DNA of 39,376 bases from Candidatus Mucispirillum faecigallinarum. GTDB lineage: Bacteria; Chrysiogenota; Deferribacteres; Deferribacterales; Mucispirillaceae. Under the pieces are notes generated by a model. The model made no database searches, was not told where the DNA came from, and worked only from the letters and a program-made list of their open reading frames with translations. The translations under genes were made by a program, and so were the position numbers. This document shows, in pieces, positions 8,251 to 16,129 of the stretch (positions are counted from its first letter, which is position 1; every line of letters begins with the position of its first letter). The stretch lies in assembly GCA_019116905.1 (NCBI GenBank), contig DXAQ01000004.1, positions 1-39,376 on the forward strand. The letters run 5' to 3'.

Positions 8251-8314
8251 AAATCTTTCTTAATAAAAAGCCTTTATCAAATATATAAATGGTAGTAATA
8301 ATATTCTAGATTTC

Positions 8315-8343
8315 TTGACAAAAACTCATATCCATAATATACT
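8315..8343 (+). promoter_or_regulatory. Consensus promoter of the thiF-thiS operon, leaderless geometry
   Basis: TTGACA (8315-8320), a spacer of exactly 17 bp and TATACT (8338-8343). The ATG of thiF begins 8 bases after the last base of the -10 box, so transcription would start at or within a base or so of the A of ATG. The -35 hexamer contains a TTG that can be mistaken for a start codon. Confidence 0.75.
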
Positions 8344-8350
8344 CCACCTT

Positions 8351-9151
8351 ATGAATTTTATAGTAAACGGTAAAGATTATCATACAGAAAAAACTCTCAC
8401 TATTGCAGGCTTAATAAAAGAAACAAGAATTGATGCAGATATATTTATTGTAAACTCTTTCCCTGTTTCTTCATCATACATTATAAATAATAATGATGCA
8501 GTTACTTTAATCAAAAGGGGCAGCACATTACAAAGGGAATATTTAGAATATCAGCTTATAAGCAGGCAGGGATTAAAAGAGTATAACATATTAAAAAATT
8601 CATCAGTTGTAGTCTGTGGTTTAGGCGGCCTTGGCAGCAATGCAGCAATAAGCCTTGCAAGAGCAGGGGTGGGCAGATTAAAATTAATTGATTTTGATAT
8701 TGTAGAGCCATCAAATATTAACAGGCAGGCTTATTTTTTGGAACATACAGGTATGAATAAAACTGATGCATTAAAAGAAATTATAAGCAAAATCAACCCA
8801 TATATAAATATAGAATTATCAAATATATTTCTTAATAAAGATAACATAATTGATGAAACATCAGGCTTTAATGTTATTTTAGAATGTTTTGACAGTGCAG
8901 AATCTAAAATAATGCTTATAGAAAATTGTGTAAATAATATGGCAGAAAGTTATATAATAAGTGCATCTGGTGTTGCAGGATATTATGATACAGAAATATT
9001 TAAAAGAAAAAAATTAGGAAGTAACTGCGTAGTAATAGGTGATTTTGAAAACGAATCAGGCATAAATAAAGGTTTATATGCACCACGTGTTGCAGCAGCA
9101 GCAAATATTCAGGCAAATGAAGCATTAAGATACTTATTAAAGGATATATAA
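8351..9151 (+). CDS. thiF: ThiF-family adenylyltransferase with N-terminal ThiS-like domain
   Basis: 266 aa from the ATG; the in-frame TTG at 8315 is part of the -35 box and was rejected. Residues 1-57 form a ThiS-like beta-grasp domain ending NDAVTLIKRG, without the C-terminal Gly-Gly. The E1-like domain follows: CGLGGLGSNAA (dinucleotide loop, about 89-98), LIDFDIVEPSNINRQ (about 112-126) and ECFDSAESK. This ThiS-like plus ThiF layout is known for the ThiF family 2. It should adenylate the C-terminus of ThiS for sulfur transfer in thiazole synthesis. The CxxC zinc pairs of MoeB/E. coli ThiF are not seen. Its stop overlaps the thiS start by one base. thiG and thiH are not in this window. Confidence 0.88.
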   Translation: MNFIVNGKDYHTEKTLTIAGLIKETRIDADIFIVNSFPVSSSYIINNNDAVTLIKRGSTLQREYLEYQLISRQGLKEYNILKNSSVVVCGLGGLGSNAAISLARAGVGRLKLIDFDIVEPSNINRQAYFLEHTGMNKTDALKEIISKINPYINIELSNIFLNKDNIIDETSGFNVILECFDSAESKIMLIENCVNNMAESYIISASGVAGYYDTEIFKRKKLGSNCVVIGDFENESGINKGLYAPRVAAAANIQANEALRYLLKDI

Positions 9152-9351
9152 TGAATGTTAAAATAAATGGAGAAAACCATACTTTTAATGATAATATTAC
9201 ATTAGAAAATATTATAAAAGAATTAAATATTACAATAAACAGCATAGTTGCAGAAGTTAATGGGCAGGTTATTACAAAAGAAAAATTTAGTAATACAGTA
9301 ATAAAAGATAATGATGTAATAGAGCTTATAAAATTTGTTGGTGGTGGCTAA
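9151..9351 (+). CDS. thiS: Sulfur carrier protein ThiS
   Basis: 66 aa, the usual size. It has a beta-grasp pattern starting MNVKINGENHTF, with TLENIIKELNI, IVAEVNGQVI and NDVIELIKFVGGG. The C-terminal Gly-Gly is the site that ThiF adenylates and that then carries the thiocarboxylate sulfur for thiamine thiazole synthesis. Its start overlaps the thiF stop. It resembles the N-terminal domain of the upstream ThiF over its whole length, as expected for related beta-grasp domains. MoaD-like use for molybdopterin is possible but less likely next to a family-2 ThiF. Confidence 0.9.
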   Translation: MNVKINGENHTFNDNITLENIIKELNITINSIVAEVNGQVITKEKFSNTVIKDNDVIELIKFVGGG

Positions 9352-9354
9352 AAT

Positions 9355-10953
9355 ATGAAAAAAATACTTATTTTATTATTATTAATACCTAATATAATCT
9401 ATGCAAAAGAAACTTTTGAAGGGTTTTCTGCACGAGTTGAAAGCTGGGCGAAAGGCTTAAATGGTGTAGTTGTATCTGCTGGTAAAGATGTAACTATTGA
9501 TTTAGGCAGAAACGCAAATATGGTGCCTGGTATAAAGTTTACAACATCAAAAGAGGGGCAGGAGTTACTTCACCCAGTAACTGGTAAATCGCTGGGAAGA
9601 AAAAAAGTTGAAACTGGTAAAATAGTAATTACTCAGGTAGAAGAAAATTATAGTATATGTAAAATTCTTGAAAATAAAGGTATTAGCAAAGGAAATATGG
9701 TAAACCATACTTACCCTGTGCCAGTTAAGCTGAATATTACATTATTAGAAGAAAGTGAAACAGCACAGCTTAAATATGCTCTTTTTAATCAGGGTGCGCT
9801 GTTAGAAGATAATAATGCAGAATATTCTATTAACTGCGGCAGAGCAAAAAAAGGTGATAATACTGCTGTATGCAGCTTAAAATTAAATGATAAAACAATA
9901 TTATCTGATGAAATAGCAGTAAAAGGCGTAAAAATTATTTCAACAGGAGCAAATAATAACTCATATAAAATAGATACATCATCTGCCTATGGTATGGCGC
10001 TTGGGTATTTTATGGGTAAAGACGAAGGGTTTTTAATAGCAGTTAATGAAAGAACATCATTAATAATTTATGAATTAAAAGACGGGGAATTAAAAGAAAA
10101 AGCATCTATTAACTCTATTGGTGAAAATATAGTTAATGTTGAAGCGTTAGATTTAAATAATAATGGTAAAGATGAAATATTTGTATCAGCAGTAACAAAG
10201 AAAAATAAGCCTGCCTCATATATATTTGAATATGACAGCGGAGAATTTAAAACACTGCAAAAAGAAATACCATACTTTTTTCGCACATACTATGTAAACG
10301 GCAGGAAAAATATAGTATGCCAGAGTTATACAGAGGGCGCTATGACTGGTATGATTAATGGTGTAGAATATAATAATAAGGAAGATAAATATACATTTAA
10401 TACACCATACAGTCGCAGCTATGGGGCAGCAATATATGGATTTGGACTGATAAAAAATGGCGAAAATGAAGATGATGAAATACTTTTTATAAACAGGCAT
10501 GGGGAACTGAGTAAAACAGAGGGCGATGCAGTAAAAGTATATAAAGAGCTTGATTATGGTAATACGCCAAACTATATAGAATATTCAGAAAAGATGAATA
10601 CCGGCGTAAATGTAGGCGCAACTGGAGACAGCTCTGGCTTTTTTGTTTATGATGAACAAAGTATAATTGTACCAGTATATCAAAGAATAATACAGTTATC
10701 AGACGGCTCAATCATAATGTATTCTAACAAATTGCAAAAAAAGAATGTAATAGGCAAATATAAAGAGGGTAAAATAGGCTCATACTATTTAACAAATACA
10801 ATAGTTCCTGCATGGGAAGAACAGGTAAAAGGCAATGCAGTATCAGATATTGATATAACAAGCGATGGCAAACATATTGCATATATTGTATCTAATAATA
10901 AAACAGGGCTTAATAAATCATTTTTATATATAATTAATGAGCAGGTTCAGTAA
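9355..10953 (+). CDS. Exported FlgT-C/VCBS-like protein of unknown role
   Basis: 532 aa. A signal peptide covers residues 1-17 (cleavage near IIYA). Residues of about 20-125 look like a FlgT C-terminal-type beta domain: GVVVSAGKDVTIDLG, a HPVTGKSLG segment, ETGKIVITQVEENYS and GISKGNMVNH. The later part has a VEALDLNNNGKDEIFVSAV segment typical of FG-GAP/VCBS propeller blades, and further blade-like stretches (DDEILFINRHG, DIDITSDGKHIAYIV). So a periplasmic or surface beta-propeller with a flagellar-type head is likely. Its start lies 3 bp after the thiS stop, so it appears to be transcribed with thiF and thiS. A functional tie to thiamine synthesis is not obvious. Confidence 0.7.
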   Translation: MKKILILLLLIPNIIYAKETFEGFSARVESWAKGLNGVVVSAGKDVTIDLGRNANMVPGIKFTTSKEGQELLHPVTGKSLGRKKVETGKIVITQVEENYSICKILENKGISKGNMVNHTYPVPVKLNITLLEESETAQLKYALFNQGALLEDNNAEYSINCGRAKKGDNTAVCSLKLNDKTILSDEIAVKGVKIISTGANNNSYKIDTSSAYGMALGYFMGKDEGFLIAVNERTSLIIYELKDGELKEKASINSIGENIVNVEALDLNNNGKDEIFVSAVTKKNKPASYIFEYDSGEFKTLQKEIPYFFRTYYVNGRKNIVCQSYTEGAMTGMINGVEYNNKEDKYTFNTPYSRSYGAAIYGFGLIKNGENEDDEILFINRHGELSKTEGDAVKVYKELDYGNTPNYIEYSEKMNTGVNVGATGDSSGFFVYDEQSIIVPVYQRIIQLSDGSIIMYSNKLQKKNVIGKYKEGKIGSYYLTNTIVPAWEEQVKGNAVSDIDITSDGKHIAYIVSNNKTGLNKSFLYIINEQVQ

Positions 10954-10962
10954 ATAAATCAT

Positions 10963-10989
10963 AAGGTTTACCTTTAAACTTTTATTTTA
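10963..10989 (+). terminator. Weak hairpin terminator after the VCBS-like gene
   Basis: An 8-bp stem (10963-10970 with 10975-10982, one G-T pair) around CCTT lies just downstream of the stop, followed by TTTATTTT-like sequence. The stem is AT-rich, so it is only moderately convincing. Confidence 0.45.
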
Positions 10990-11380
10990 AAATCATAAAG
11001 CTGCTTTTTTATTTCCTGCCTGCTTATCTGGAAAAAACGGCTCTAACAAAAAAGCTTGTCCATGGATTTTGAAAACGACGCATTTATGGAAAAATCCGTT
11101 GAATGCCCTAAACTTATGTGATTTCTGATTCTTAGCTGTTTACTCATGAAATGGGCAGTCCTTGTAAAAAGTATTTGCACAGGCAACAGCTTTTTAGCCA
11201 TTTTTTCTATTACCTACTTATTTAGTTGAGAAAAATATGGGGCTTATTTATCCTGATTGTTTTTTGATACAGAAGGAAGTGGAGCAAAAAATACAATCAT
11301 AAAAAGCACTCATCCTGCAGCTTACAATTTTTTTCGCCTGATACAACATGCTGTGCATAATTTATATATTTACAAACTAT

Positions 11381-11423
11381 TTATATATTTTTTGCTGTAT
11401 AATCTGCCATTACTTTACTCCTC
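11381..11423 (-). other. Shine-Dalgarno plus 9-codon frame, possible decayed gene start
   Basis: On the minus strand a perfect GAGGAG (11423-11418) lies 7 bases before an ATG (11410-11408) that opens MADYTAKNI and then stops at TAA (11383-11381). The peptide resembles the very start of some GyrB proteins (Y-T-A-x-N-I), but nothing after it does. It may be a leader peptide, a chance match or a gene remnant. Confidence 0.25.
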
Positions 11424-11738
11424 AGGAAAGATAATATATAAAAATACTTGTTTTATCATTTATTTGCTCCAAATAATTACACATTAGCAGTTTTTATCCA
11501 CTGATGCTGCAACTTACTTCTTTCATACAATCAATCGGCTAATTGTTACAAAAAGACTTTTATAAGAAATAGAGTTGAAAGTAGAATGAAATAATTAAAG
11601 TTTTTTATTAGGAAAATATTAACTATTGAGATTTATTATTAAACAGCATTAGCAAAATGCAAAAATATTAAAATATAAATATGAAAAGTTATTCGCTTAT
11701 TTTATAAGCTTTATTTATTAGCAATATATTTTTTACAC

Positions 11739-11767
11739 TTGACCACAGGTTAAAAACTTAGTAATAA
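11739..11767 (+). promoter_or_regulatory. Promoter with leaderless geometry for the membrane protein gene
   Basis: TTGACC (11739-11744), a 17-bp spacer and TAATAA (11762-11767). Exactly 7 bases separate the -10 box from the ATG at 11775, and there is no Shine-Dalgarno sequence, the same layout as the thiF promoter. Confidence 0.55.
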
Positions 11768-11774
11768 TAAATTT

Positions 11775-12395
11775 ATGGAAAAAATAATATATGGTTTATC
11801 ATTAAAAACAACTGCAGCAAGACCAATGGGCTACCTTCGTTTCAGCCTTTTTTACCTTGCTTTTCTTATTGCACGTATACCATTATGGTTTATTATTCTC
11901 TGTGCATTTTTAATAAATAATACAATAGGCATAACATATACAGTATTTATTTCTTTTGCAGTTATATTATGCCGAATTTTTATTGAATCAGAAATAGCAG
12001 GTGGCAGCAACAGCTTTAAATATTTCTTTTTGCTGCATTTATTAAGGGGTGTAGGTGCTTTTCTTTTTTATTTTATAATATTTAGTATAATAATATATAT
12101 AGCAGCACCGCATAATGATATTATCGGTAAAATATCTATGGCAGCAGTGATTTTACTGCTTTATATGTTTATGTATTCTGATAATAAAAATACATATTAT
12201 AATGGCTATTATGTGCCGTTTAAGATTTCTATTGTTATTACTTTTTTATGGTTTTATTTAGCTTTTATACCAGACAGCTTATTTATGAATATAATTATAA
12301 TATGTATGATATATATTCTTGAATTTTATAATTTATTATACAATAAACCACTAGGTATACTGCCAAACAGACAGACCATTCATAAAGTAATATAA
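11775..12395 (+). CDS. Multi-pass membrane protein, unknown function
   Basis: 206 aa and very hydrophobic. About six transmembrane segments can be drawn: roughly residues 24-46, 50-68, 80-110, 115-135, 150-165 and 170-188. A short charged N-terminus (MEKIIYGLSLKTTAARPMG) precedes them and a short polar C-terminal tail follows. No transporter signature, nucleotide-binding motif or conserved catalytic residue is evident, and I do not recognise the family. It stands alone: its own promoter lies directly upstream and the next gene is on the opposite strand. There is no ribosome-binding site before the ATG, in keeping with a leaderless transcript. Confidence 0.7.
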   Translation: MEKIIYGLSLKTTAARPMGYLRFSLFYLAFLIARIPLWFIILCAFLINNTIGITYTVFISFAVILCRIFIESEIAGGSNSFKYFFLLHLLRGVGAFLFYFIIFSIIIYIAAPHNDIIGKISMAAVILLLYMFMYSDNKNTYYNGYYVPFKISIVITFLWFYLAFIPDSLFMNIIIICMIYILEFYNLLYNKPLGILPNRQTIHKVI

Positions 12396-12418
12396 TCACT
12401 TAGTAAGCAGTTAAACTT

Positions 12419-12450
12419 AATAAATTATTTTGCCGAATAAATTATTTTGC
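12419..12450. repeat. 15-bp tandem duplication at the relB 3' end
   Basis: AATAAATTATTTTGC occurs at 12419-12433 and again at 12436-12450, separated by CG. The second copy covers the last codons and stop of the minus-strand antitoxin gene, so the end of that gene has been duplicated in tandem. Confidence 0.85.
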
Positions 12451-12666
12451 AAGCCCAAGTTCACGCATAACTGAAGCATGAGTATATGTCAGTGGATTAC
12501 GGCTGTATGATTTAATTGCAGTTTCATACACTTCCATATCCATTTCATCTTTGATTCGCTCCAAAATGGCATTTTTTATAAACTCAGTAGTAGAAATATT
12601 ATGTTTAACTGCATATTTACCAAGCATTGCTATTTCTTCTTCTGTAAAATCAAGTGATAAGTTCAT
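12442..12666 (-). CDS. RelB-type (DUF6290-like) antitoxin without a toxin
   Basis: 74 aa from the ATG preceded by GGGAGG; a start 45 bp further upstream has no ribosome-binding site. The sequence begins MNLSLDFTEEEIAMLGKYA, followed by HNISTTEFIKNAILERIKDEMD: a ribbon strand and two helices of the ribbon-helix-helix/RelB type. The tail TYTHASVMRELGLAK matches the toxin-binding end of RelB antitoxins of this subgroup. Such proteins bind their own promoter and neutralise a RelE-type RNase. No RelE/ParE reading frame is present on either side: the next genes are a membrane protein on the opposite strand and tmk. It is therefore an orphan antitoxin, perhaps a remnant or a free regulator. Confidence 0.75.
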   Translation of the reverse strand: MNLSLDFTEEEIAMLGKYAVKHNISTTEFIKNAILERIKDEMDMEVYETAIKSYSRNPLTYTHASVMRELGLAK

Positions 12667-12803
12667 AAAAGCCTCCCAAAAAAGTATAAGCAAATTACAT
12701 ACCTTTTGCAACCTTAAATTTTAACTTTTCATTGTAAATTTTGTAAACAATGCTTTATATACTTATCTTATCGCCTGATTTGCGTAATTTAATAAATATT
12801 ATT

Positions 12804-13490
12804 TTAAAATAATCTCATATCATCAAGAGGAAAGCCTTTACGGGCAAGCTCAACTATTATATTTTTTGCAATAATATCTTCACTGAGCATATTTTCGCCG
12901 TCTGTAACCTGCATAATAAGCCAGTCTTCTTCAAGCGCCATTTTTTTATACATATTATATACTTTATGCATATAGCTTTCGTTTTCTTCATGAATATCTT
13001 TTACAGCATCTGTATATGAGCGCTTACCTTTTTTTTCAACCATTTTACCGGCTATTTCTGGTGATGCATCTAAGAAAATTATTACATCAGGGGAAGGCAT
13101 TTCTAATATATTGTATTCTAATCGTTTTACCCAGTCTGAAAATGTTTTTTGCTGGTTTTCAGGAAATTTTACTGCCTGATGAGCAATATTTGATGGAACA
13201 TATCTATCAAATATAATGTTTGAACCTGCTGCAATATCTGCCATAATTGATTTTTTCATTTCAAACCTGTCCATAGCATAAAGCATAACAGGAAACTGGG
13301 GTGGTATTTCATCTAATGCACCAAAGCCGCCGTTTAAATATTTTCCTACTTCTAAACCAAAATTAGTGCCTTTATAGTTTGGAAAACTGTATAAAGAATT
13401 ATCTATACCTTTTGCACTCATTTTTGCAGATAAAATCTGTGATTGAGTGCCTTTACCTGAGCCGTCTAGTCCTTCAAATGCTACTATCAT
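12804..13490 (-). CDS. tmk: Thymidylate kinase (dTMP kinase)
   Basis: 228 aa, slightly longer than the usual 205-215. It phosphorylates dTMP to dTDP in the cytoplasm. The P-loop is GLDGSGKGTQ (residues 7-16), the DR(Y/H) motif is FDRYVPSN (about 94-101) and the LID region has KRSYTDAVKDIHEENESYMHKVY. AAGGAG lies 5 bases before the ATG. It follows the hybrid kinase gene by 65 bp, a gap that holds a 12-bp AT-only inverted repeat, so co-transcription is uncertain. The C-terminal tail (GFPLDDMRLF) and the Gly-Gly-Phe-Gly insertion near residues 54-57 are unlike E. coli Tmk, but the motifs needed for catalysis are present. Confidence 0.88.
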   Translation of the reverse strand: MIVAFEGLDGSGKGTQSQILSAKMSAKGIDNSLYSFPNYKGTNFGLEVGKYLNGGFGALDEIPPQFPVMLYAMDRFEMKKSIMADIAAGSNIIFDRYVPSNIAHQAVKFPENQQKTFSDWVKRLEYNILEMPSPDVIIFLDASPEIAGKMVEKKGKRSYTDAVKDIHEENESYMHKVYNMYKKMALEEDWLIMQVTDGENMLSEDIIAKNIIVELARKGFPLDDMRLF

Positions 13491-13511
13491 ATTTACTCCT
13501 TTTAAATAATA

Positions 13512-13540
13512 ATTATAAATTTATAGTTTAAATTTATAAT
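13512..13540. repeat. Perfect 12-bp AT-only inverted repeat
   Basis: ATTATAAATTTA (13512-13523) and its exact complement (13529-13540) flank a 5-base loop between the hybrid kinase stop and the tmk start. There is no GC core, so it is a poor terminator; a protein-binding or mRNA-stability role is possible. The 15-mer AATTATAAATTTATA of its left arm recurs at 21940-21954, just before pyrG. Confidence 0.6.
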
Positions 13541-13555
13541 GTATGCAATAAATGA

Positions 13556-16129
13556 TTATATATTATCTTTATTTTCTCTATTTTTATTAATAAATTCAGA
13601 AAGAACTGCATAAAGCATATTAACATTTACAGGCTTCGCAAGATGTGCATTCATTCCTGCTGCATTTGATTCTGCAATATCTTCTTCAAATATATTAGCA
13701 CTTAATGCAATAATAGGGATAGATAAAGCATCCTTCCTGTTAGACTGGCGTATAAGACGTGATGCATCAAGTCCGTCCATTACAGGCATTTGTATATCCA
13801 TTAATATGGCATCTATACTAAATGGCTCAGACTGTTTATACATATCTACTGCCTCCTCACCATTCCATGCCTGCAATACTTTTACTTTTTTTAGTGTCAA
13901 AAGCTCTACAAGGATTTGCATATTCACCACATTATCTTCAACAGCTAAAACAACAGCACCTGATAAATCAATATTTTCAATATTATTTTCTGCTTCTTCA
14001 TTATTACTTGATTCATCTGCCTTATTAAAAGGAAGTGTTATAGTAACAGTAGTGCCTATTCCATACTGGCTTTCGATGTTAATTTCACCATCCATTCTAT
14101 GAACCTGATTTTGTACAATGGAAAGCCCAAGCCCTGTGCCTGTTATGCCTAATGTTTCACTGCGTTTTTCTCTTGCAAATGGTGTATATATTTGGCTTAA
14201 AAATTCTTTACTCATACCAATGCCGCTGTCTGATACTATAAATTGATACCATAATTTATCAGATGATAGATGAATTTCTGTAACAGACATATTTATACTG
14301 CCGTTTTCTTTCGTATATTTAAAAGCGTTTGATAAGATATTATTTAAAATATGAACAAGTTTATTTAAATCACCCTGCACTTTATCATTTTTTATATTTA
14401 TTGATGCACTAAAGTTTTTATTATCTCTTTGAGCAATAAGTGTAAAAATATTAATTATTTCACCGATTTGGCTTTCTATGGAAAATGTTTCATTATTTGA
14501 TTCCATAGTTTTACTTTCAGATTTTGCCATTTCTAAGAAATTATCAATTAATGTTATAAGCTGCGAACCTGAAAGTTTGATTTTTTCAAGATAATCAGCT
14601 ATTTTTTCAGGATTATTTAAATGGTGTCCCATAAGTTCTGCAATACCTATTATTCCATTTAAAGGTGTACGCATATCGTGTGATACGCTTGAATAAAGTA
14701 TACGTTTAGATTCTGCACTTTCTTTTAAAGCGCTCACTGCATCTTCTAATAATCCAATATGAGCAAGTTCGCGTTTACGTTCTTCTTCACATTCTCTAAA
14801 ACATAAAAGAACGTATTCTTCAGAAACTGTTTTATCCATAATAAACCTAAGGTTTACCCATTTATAACCGTCTTCTAACATTCTGTGTAAATCAATAGAA
14901 TAATCAAGCTGGTTATTTTTTGCCATATTCCTAATATTTTCCATAGAAAAACTTGTTCTAAATTCATCGACTGATATATCATCAAGAGAATTAATCAAGG
15001 TATTATATAGCTCCTCATATTTTCCTTCCTGTTTTATCATGGAGCAGATAAAGTCTGTACCTCTAAGAATAACATATTCTTCTGTAATAATATTGACTCT
15101 GTATATTGCATAGTAGGAGTTACCAAGCATATCTATTACACTGTTAGAATCATATATTTTTTTATTAAGATAATTTTCTTCTGTATATATTACAACACCT
15201 GCAATAGATAAAATCATTAATATAATTAAATAACGCAGATGCCATATAGGAGAGGAGGAATAAAGCTTATTATTATTTATTAAAACTACTGATGTATATC
15301 CTGAATATATATTCTTTTTAAAAAATAAATTAAATATTTCATTGTTTCCTGTTACTAAAACTGATGAACCTAAACTGGAGTTATCACTTTTAATAATATT
15401 ATATATCTTTTTATACAGTTCATCATTTGTGCATGTTTTTAGTTCCGGAACATTTATAGCTGCAATATGAGTACCTTTATTATCAATAAGTATATATGTA
15501 TTATCATCAAAAATATCTTTTTGAGGCAGCCAGCTTTCTTCAATATTATCAATATATAAATCTAATGCTAAAACTCCTTTTCCATTAAGCAGGCTGATAG
15601 AAATTGTTATTACACTTTGATTATCAATTATATCATTATATACAGGTGTAAAAACAGGGTATGATTGAAATTTTAATGCAGTTTTATACCAGTAAGTTTC
15701 TTTTATATATTTTGATGAAAGTTTATCAATATTATAAGAAAAACTGCCAGCAAACCTGCCGTCATATTCATCGTTTCCAACTGCATAAGCTTTTATTTTG
15801 CCTATATGGGTAGCCTGCTCAACATAAGATACTAATTCTTTAAGCCATGCTGAAATTTCTTCATCATTTGCACCAGTTAAGGCAAGCAGTTCAACCTGCC
15901 TTGCACCCATTTCCAATGACATTTTATATGTATCTATTCTGTGAGAAATATGAGATGAAAATACATTTAATCTTAAGTTACCAAGTTCCTCAAGGTTTTG
16001 TTTGACTTTATTACTGGAAGATATAAGGCTGTATATAAATACAATTAATGATAAAAATAAGAAAATTAGTGTAAATATAACACTTCTATCAAAATGGTTA
16101 TTGTCTTTTTTTACTCTAGTAAAAGCCAT
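13556..16129 (-). CDS. Hybrid sensor histidine kinase (dCache-HisKA-HATPase-REC), intact
   Basis: 857 aa. A transmembrane helix (about 17-38), a periplasmic double-Cache-type sensor (about 40-290, with GVLALDLYIDN) and a second helix (about 295-317) lead into a cytoplasmic linker resembling a PAS region and a short coiled coil. The HisKA domain has YSSVSHDMRTPLNGIIGI with His484. The HATPase domain has the N box (NNILSNAFKYT), DSGIGM and GTGLGLSIV. The receiver domain has VEDNVVNMQ and MDIQMPVMDG. It should sense a small periplasmic ligand, autophosphorylate and relay to its own receiver; no HPt or output regulator lies nearby. GAGG precedes the ATG. A paralogue lies 1.5 kb upstream on the same strand. 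Confidence 0.93.
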   Translation of the reverse strand: MAFTRVKKDNNHFDRSVIFTLIFLFLSLIVFIYSLISSSNKVKQNLEELGNLRLNVFSSHISHRIDTYKMSLEMGARQVELLALTGANDEEISAWLKELVSYVEQATHIGKIKAYAVGNDEYDGRFAGSFSYNIDKLSSKYIKETYWYKTALKFQSYPVFTPVYNDIIDNQSVITISISLLNGKGVLALDLYIDNIEESWLPQKDIFDDNTYILIDNKGTHIAAINVPELKTCTNDELYKKIYNIIKSDNSSLGSSVLVTGNNEIFNLFFKKNIYSGYTSVVLINNNKLYSSSPIWHLRYLIILMILSIAGVVIYTEENYLNKKIYDSNSVIDMLGNSYYAIYRVNIITEEYVILRGTDFICSMIKQEGKYEELYNTLINSLDDISVDEFRTSFSMENIRNMAKNNQLDYSIDLHRMLEDGYKWVNLRFIMDKTVSEEYVLLCFRECEEERKRELAHIGLLEDAVSALKESAESKRILYSSVSHDMRTPLNGIIGIAELMGHHLNNPEKIADYLEKIKLSGSQLITLIDNFLEMAKSESKTMESNNETFSIESQIGEIINIFTLIAQRDNKNFSASINIKNDKVQGDLNKLVHILNNILSNAFKYTKENGSINMSVTEIHLSSDKLWYQFIVSDSGIGMSKEFLSQIYTPFAREKRSETLGITGTGLGLSIVQNQVHRMDGEINIESQYGIGTTVTITLPFNKADESSNNEEAENNIENIDLSGAVVLAVEDNVVNMQILVELLTLKKVKVLQAWNGEEAVDMYKQSEPFSIDAILMDIQMPVMDGLDASRLIRQSNRKDALSIPIIALSANIFEEDIAESNAAGMNAHLAKPVNVNMLYAVLSEFINKNRENKDNI

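Larger units (their letters stand above)
10990..11774. other. Long intergenic region with a higher-GC island and dyads
   Basis: About 800 bp without a convincing gene, the longest such gap in the window. From about 11010 to 11200 the G+C is visibly higher (around 40%) than in other intergenic DNA. Dyads in this part are GGATTTT (11064-11070) with AAAATCC (11091-11097), AGCTGTT (11134-11140) with AACAGCT (11185-11191, followed by T5), and TGCCC (11104-11108) with GGGCA (11153-11157), the last two interleaved as in a pseudoknot. A minus-strand frame of 52 codons (11201 to 11043) is open but weakly supported. From 11520 to 11740 the DNA is plain AT-rich, with a small hairpin at 11695-11709. It could be an unidentified small RNA or decayed genes. 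Confidence 0.4.

Noticed and set aside
8251-8314. TPP riboswitch before thiF
   Set aside because: The gap is short and AT-rich without the conserved CUGAGA-type core, and the promoter geometry leaves no leader.
8315-8350. TTG start giving a 278-aa ThiF
   Set aside because: The TTG lies inside a perfect TTGACA -35 box, and the ThiS-like domain begins exactly at the ATG at 8351.
11043-11201. 52-codon minus-strand frame in the higher-GC island
   Set aside because: It is open and begins with ATG, but its ribosome-binding site is poor and no domain is recognised; the dyads explain the region at least as well.
11257-11487. 76-aa plus-strand reading frame from a TTG
   Set aside because: It has no ribosome-binding site and a low-complexity Ile/Tyr/Phe-rich sequence with no recognisable domain, and it runs over the intergenic region.
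11495-11505. DnaA-box-like TTATCCACT
   Set aside because: A single imperfect copy without a cluster, so no replication origin is claimed.
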